A stretch of DNA of 7,333 bases. It comes from Bacteriovoracaceae bacterium (GTDB lineage: Bacteria; Bdellovibrionota; UBA1018). The translations under genes and the position numbers were made by a program. Below the pieces are notes generated by a model. The model was given only the letters and a program-made list of their open reading frames with translations. It ran no database searches and was not told the origin of the DNA. Shown here in pieces: positions 6,060 through 7,333 of this stretch. The first letter of the stretch is position 1, and each line of letters starts with the position of its first letter. The stretch lies in contig JAHFAB010000089.1 in assembly GCA_023250795.1 (NCBI GenBank), forward strand, positions 1 to 7,333, read 5' to 3'.

Positions 6060-7202
6060 TTACCTCTTTTGATCTGCCTTCCAACTCATGTGGTACTCAT
6101 GAAATTCGACTTGGCTGGCTTCTTCCGTCGCATGCAAAGGCTGAACAGTGTCTACCATCACTGCGATTTCTTCTGTCACCGTTTTGCTCTCCGCATTCTT
6201 CGCGGCGTTCGGGTGCGGCCCGTGGTGGATCCCCTGTGGATGCCACGTCACTGCTCCCTTTCCAATTCCTTCTCGCGAAAAGAAGTTTCCTGCGTGATAA
6301 AAGATCACTTCATCAAAGTCAATATTGCGATGGTAAAAAGGAACTTTCATCGCTCCTTCTTCACTCTCCAAAGGCCTGGGCAAGAAGGAACAAATCACAA
6401 AATTTCGCCCTAAAAAAGTCGTGTGCACACTGGGTGGTAAATGATAACGAGGAGAAACGATAGGGCGAATATCTCCGACGTTCAAAGCCCAAGGAGAAAG
6501 ATCCCCTTTCCAACCCGCAGCATTAAGCGGGTTCCATGGATAGAAAACTTGAGTCCACTCCCCCTCGCGCTTGATCCTGAGTTCGAATTCACCTTTTGAA
6601 TTCGCTCCAGACTTCCTCTCGCTGACAGGCAAAACAGGTGTGCGCATCACCATGGGATCAAACTGCGCATGTCGTCCCAACATGCCACGATCTGGCAAAG
6701 AAATTTCTGAATGAGACTCGATCACAAAATGAGTATTCTTCTCCTCTGTGACAAATCTAAAAGTGGTCCCTCGGGGAAGAACTAGATAATCTCCAGTTCG
6801 ATATTCAAAATCCCCGTAATCCGTTTCTAGAGTCCCACTCCCCTCATGGATAAAACGGACTTCATCTCCATCTCCATTGCGCGCAAAAACCGTCATCGGA
6901 GCTTGCAACCTGGCAACCCCCAACTTCACATCTGCGTTCTCCAGTAAAAAACAGGGCTCACCTTCACCTTGTCTGGGAAGTTCATCCGCTTGGTATGCAT
7001 GCGGCTTGAGAGGCCCTTCGATCCTGAGCCATCCGGTCGGAGGGTGGCGGTGGTAGAGGTGACTCACTCTCCCGAAAAAACCCTGACGCCCATGCTCTTC
7101 TTCATAAGTGCCCTCAGGGGTTTTCACATGAGGCTGAGGAGAAAACTGCCCCTGCGACCATCCAAAACCACTGGCAAAACTATCCACTCGTTTTTTTGAC
7201 AT
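6060..7202 (-). CDS. hmgA: Homogentisate 1,2-dioxygenase-like protein
   Basis: This is a 380-residue cytoplasmic cupin-fold protein. Homogentisate dioxygenase opens the ring of homogentisate to maleylacetoacetate in tyrosine/phenylalanine breakdown, using Fe(II). The first cupin half shows the family pattern NADV...IHEGSG.LETDYG...GDYLVLPRGTTFRFV (89-151). The second half holds Y-H-R-N (290-293) followed by D297-E298, then HPQGIHHGPHP (321-331). H291 and H327 correspond to the two iron-ligand histidines, and the H321-to-H327 spacing equals that of human H365-H371. The ligand Glu should be six residues after the first His, where Asp297 stands; Glu298 is one further. The protein is shorter than the ~430-445 residues of classical enzymes, so it may be a divergent subfamily with another aromatic substrate. 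An in-frame TAA 9 bases upstream fixes ATG 7202. AGGGGG directly abuts it, an unusually close ribosome binding site. Confidence 0.8.
   Translation of the reverse strand: MSKKRVDSFASGFGWSQGQFSPQPHVKTPEGTYEEEHGRQGFFGRVSHLYHRHPPTGWLRIEGPLKPHAYQADELPRQGEGEPCFLLENADVKLGVARLQAPMTVFARNGDGDEVRFIHEGSGTLETDYGDFEYRTGDYLVLPRGTTFRFVTEEKNTHFVIESHSEISLPDRGMLGRHAQFDPMVMRTPVLPVSERKSGANSKGEFELRIKREGEWTQVFYPWNPLNAAGWKGDLSPWALNVGDIRPIVSPRYHLPPSVHTTFLGRNFVICSFLPRPLESEEGAMKVPFYHRNIDFDEVIFYHAGNFFSREGIGKGAVTWHPQGIHHGPHPNAAKNAESKTVTEEIAVMVDTVQPLHATEEASQVEFHEYHMSWKADQKR
6063..6068 (-). promoter_or_regulatory. Ribosome binding site deciding the downstream ATG
   Basis: AAGAGG on the minus strand lies inside the last codons of the dioxygenase-like gene, 9 bases before ATG 6053, supporting reinitiation or coupled translation of the Arg/Gly-rich protein gene. 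Confidence 0.55.
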
Positions 7203-7228
7203 CCCCCTGAATTAGCACGAGTTCTGCT

Positions 7229-7333
7229 TTATTTGTAGTAAATCTCAAATCCCAAGGACTTTACATCTAGGATATCGGCCTCTGTCATGGCTTGAGCTTG
7301 GATAAATGTGTCAAAATATTCATGAGCCAGTTG
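7229..7333 (-). CDS. C-terminal end of an unidentified gene
   Basis: An open frame enters from the right edge and gives 34 residues ending in ...DVKSLGFEIYYK before TAA at 7231-7229. It is 26 bases upstream of the dioxygenase-like gene in the same direction with no terminator between, so it is probably the preceding gene of the operon. A tyrosine-catabolism enzyme might be expected there, but the visible tail does not match the ends I know for 4-hydroxyphenylpyruvate dioxygenase or fumarylacetoacetase, and I cannot name it. Confidence 0.6.
   Translation of the reverse strand, partial: QLAHEYFDTFIQAQAMTEADILDVKSLGFEIYYK

Overview
The window looks like a stretch of a Gram-negative bacterial chromosome of moderate GC with AT-rich intergenic regions. 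A predicted lipoprotein with a lipobox, a near-consensus sigma-54 promoter, a ChaN-like protein, an HGD-like dioxygenase and a REP-associated tyrosine transposase (RAYT) together fit a proteobacterial or Bdellovibrio-like (Bdellovibrionota) genome. That taxonomic guess is inference; no rRNA or marker gene is present.

Layout: (1) 1-815 (+) is the 3' part of a gene open to the window edge. Its first ~55 visible residues resemble the C-terminal target-recognition segment of adenine-N6 DNA methyltransferases, and the rest is unrecognised. (2) 816-1686 (+) holds an AT-rich spacer, a near-consensus -24/-12 (sigma-54) promoter at 915-930, a good Shine-Dalgarno site and a GTG-started lipoprotein. A GC-rich hairpin follows, between convergent genes. 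(3) 4165 down to 1761 (-) is a two-gene operon joined by an ATGA stop/start overlap: an unrecognised 220-residue cysteine-containing protein followed by a ~581-residue protein with an N-terminal ChaN/Tiki-superfamily domain and a long uncharacterised C-terminal part. (4) 4218-5235 is a compact ~1.02 kb element. A RAYT gene (HUH motif HLH plus a candidate nucleophile Tyr100) is bracketed by two 73-bp palindromic units in inverted orientation, identical at 70 of 73 positions. Each unit has perfect 18-bp self-complementary ends. The transposase stop codon lies inside the right-hand unit, and a second sigma-54-like motif sits directly before its ATG. (5) 7333 down to 5259 (-) is an apparent operon: the last 34 codons of an unidentified gene, a homogentisate 1,2-dioxygenase-like cupin protein, and a protein with a helical N-terminus and an Arg/Gly-rich disordered tail.

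The most distinctive item is the RAYT with its inverted palindromes, a probable REPIN-type, substrate-plus-enzyme arrangement whose repeat sequence I do not recognise. It sits 52 bp upstream of the ChaN-like operon and 23 bp beyond the end of the dioxygenase operon, so its hairpins may affect expression on both sides. Apart from the RAYT, the genes do not form one obvious pathway.
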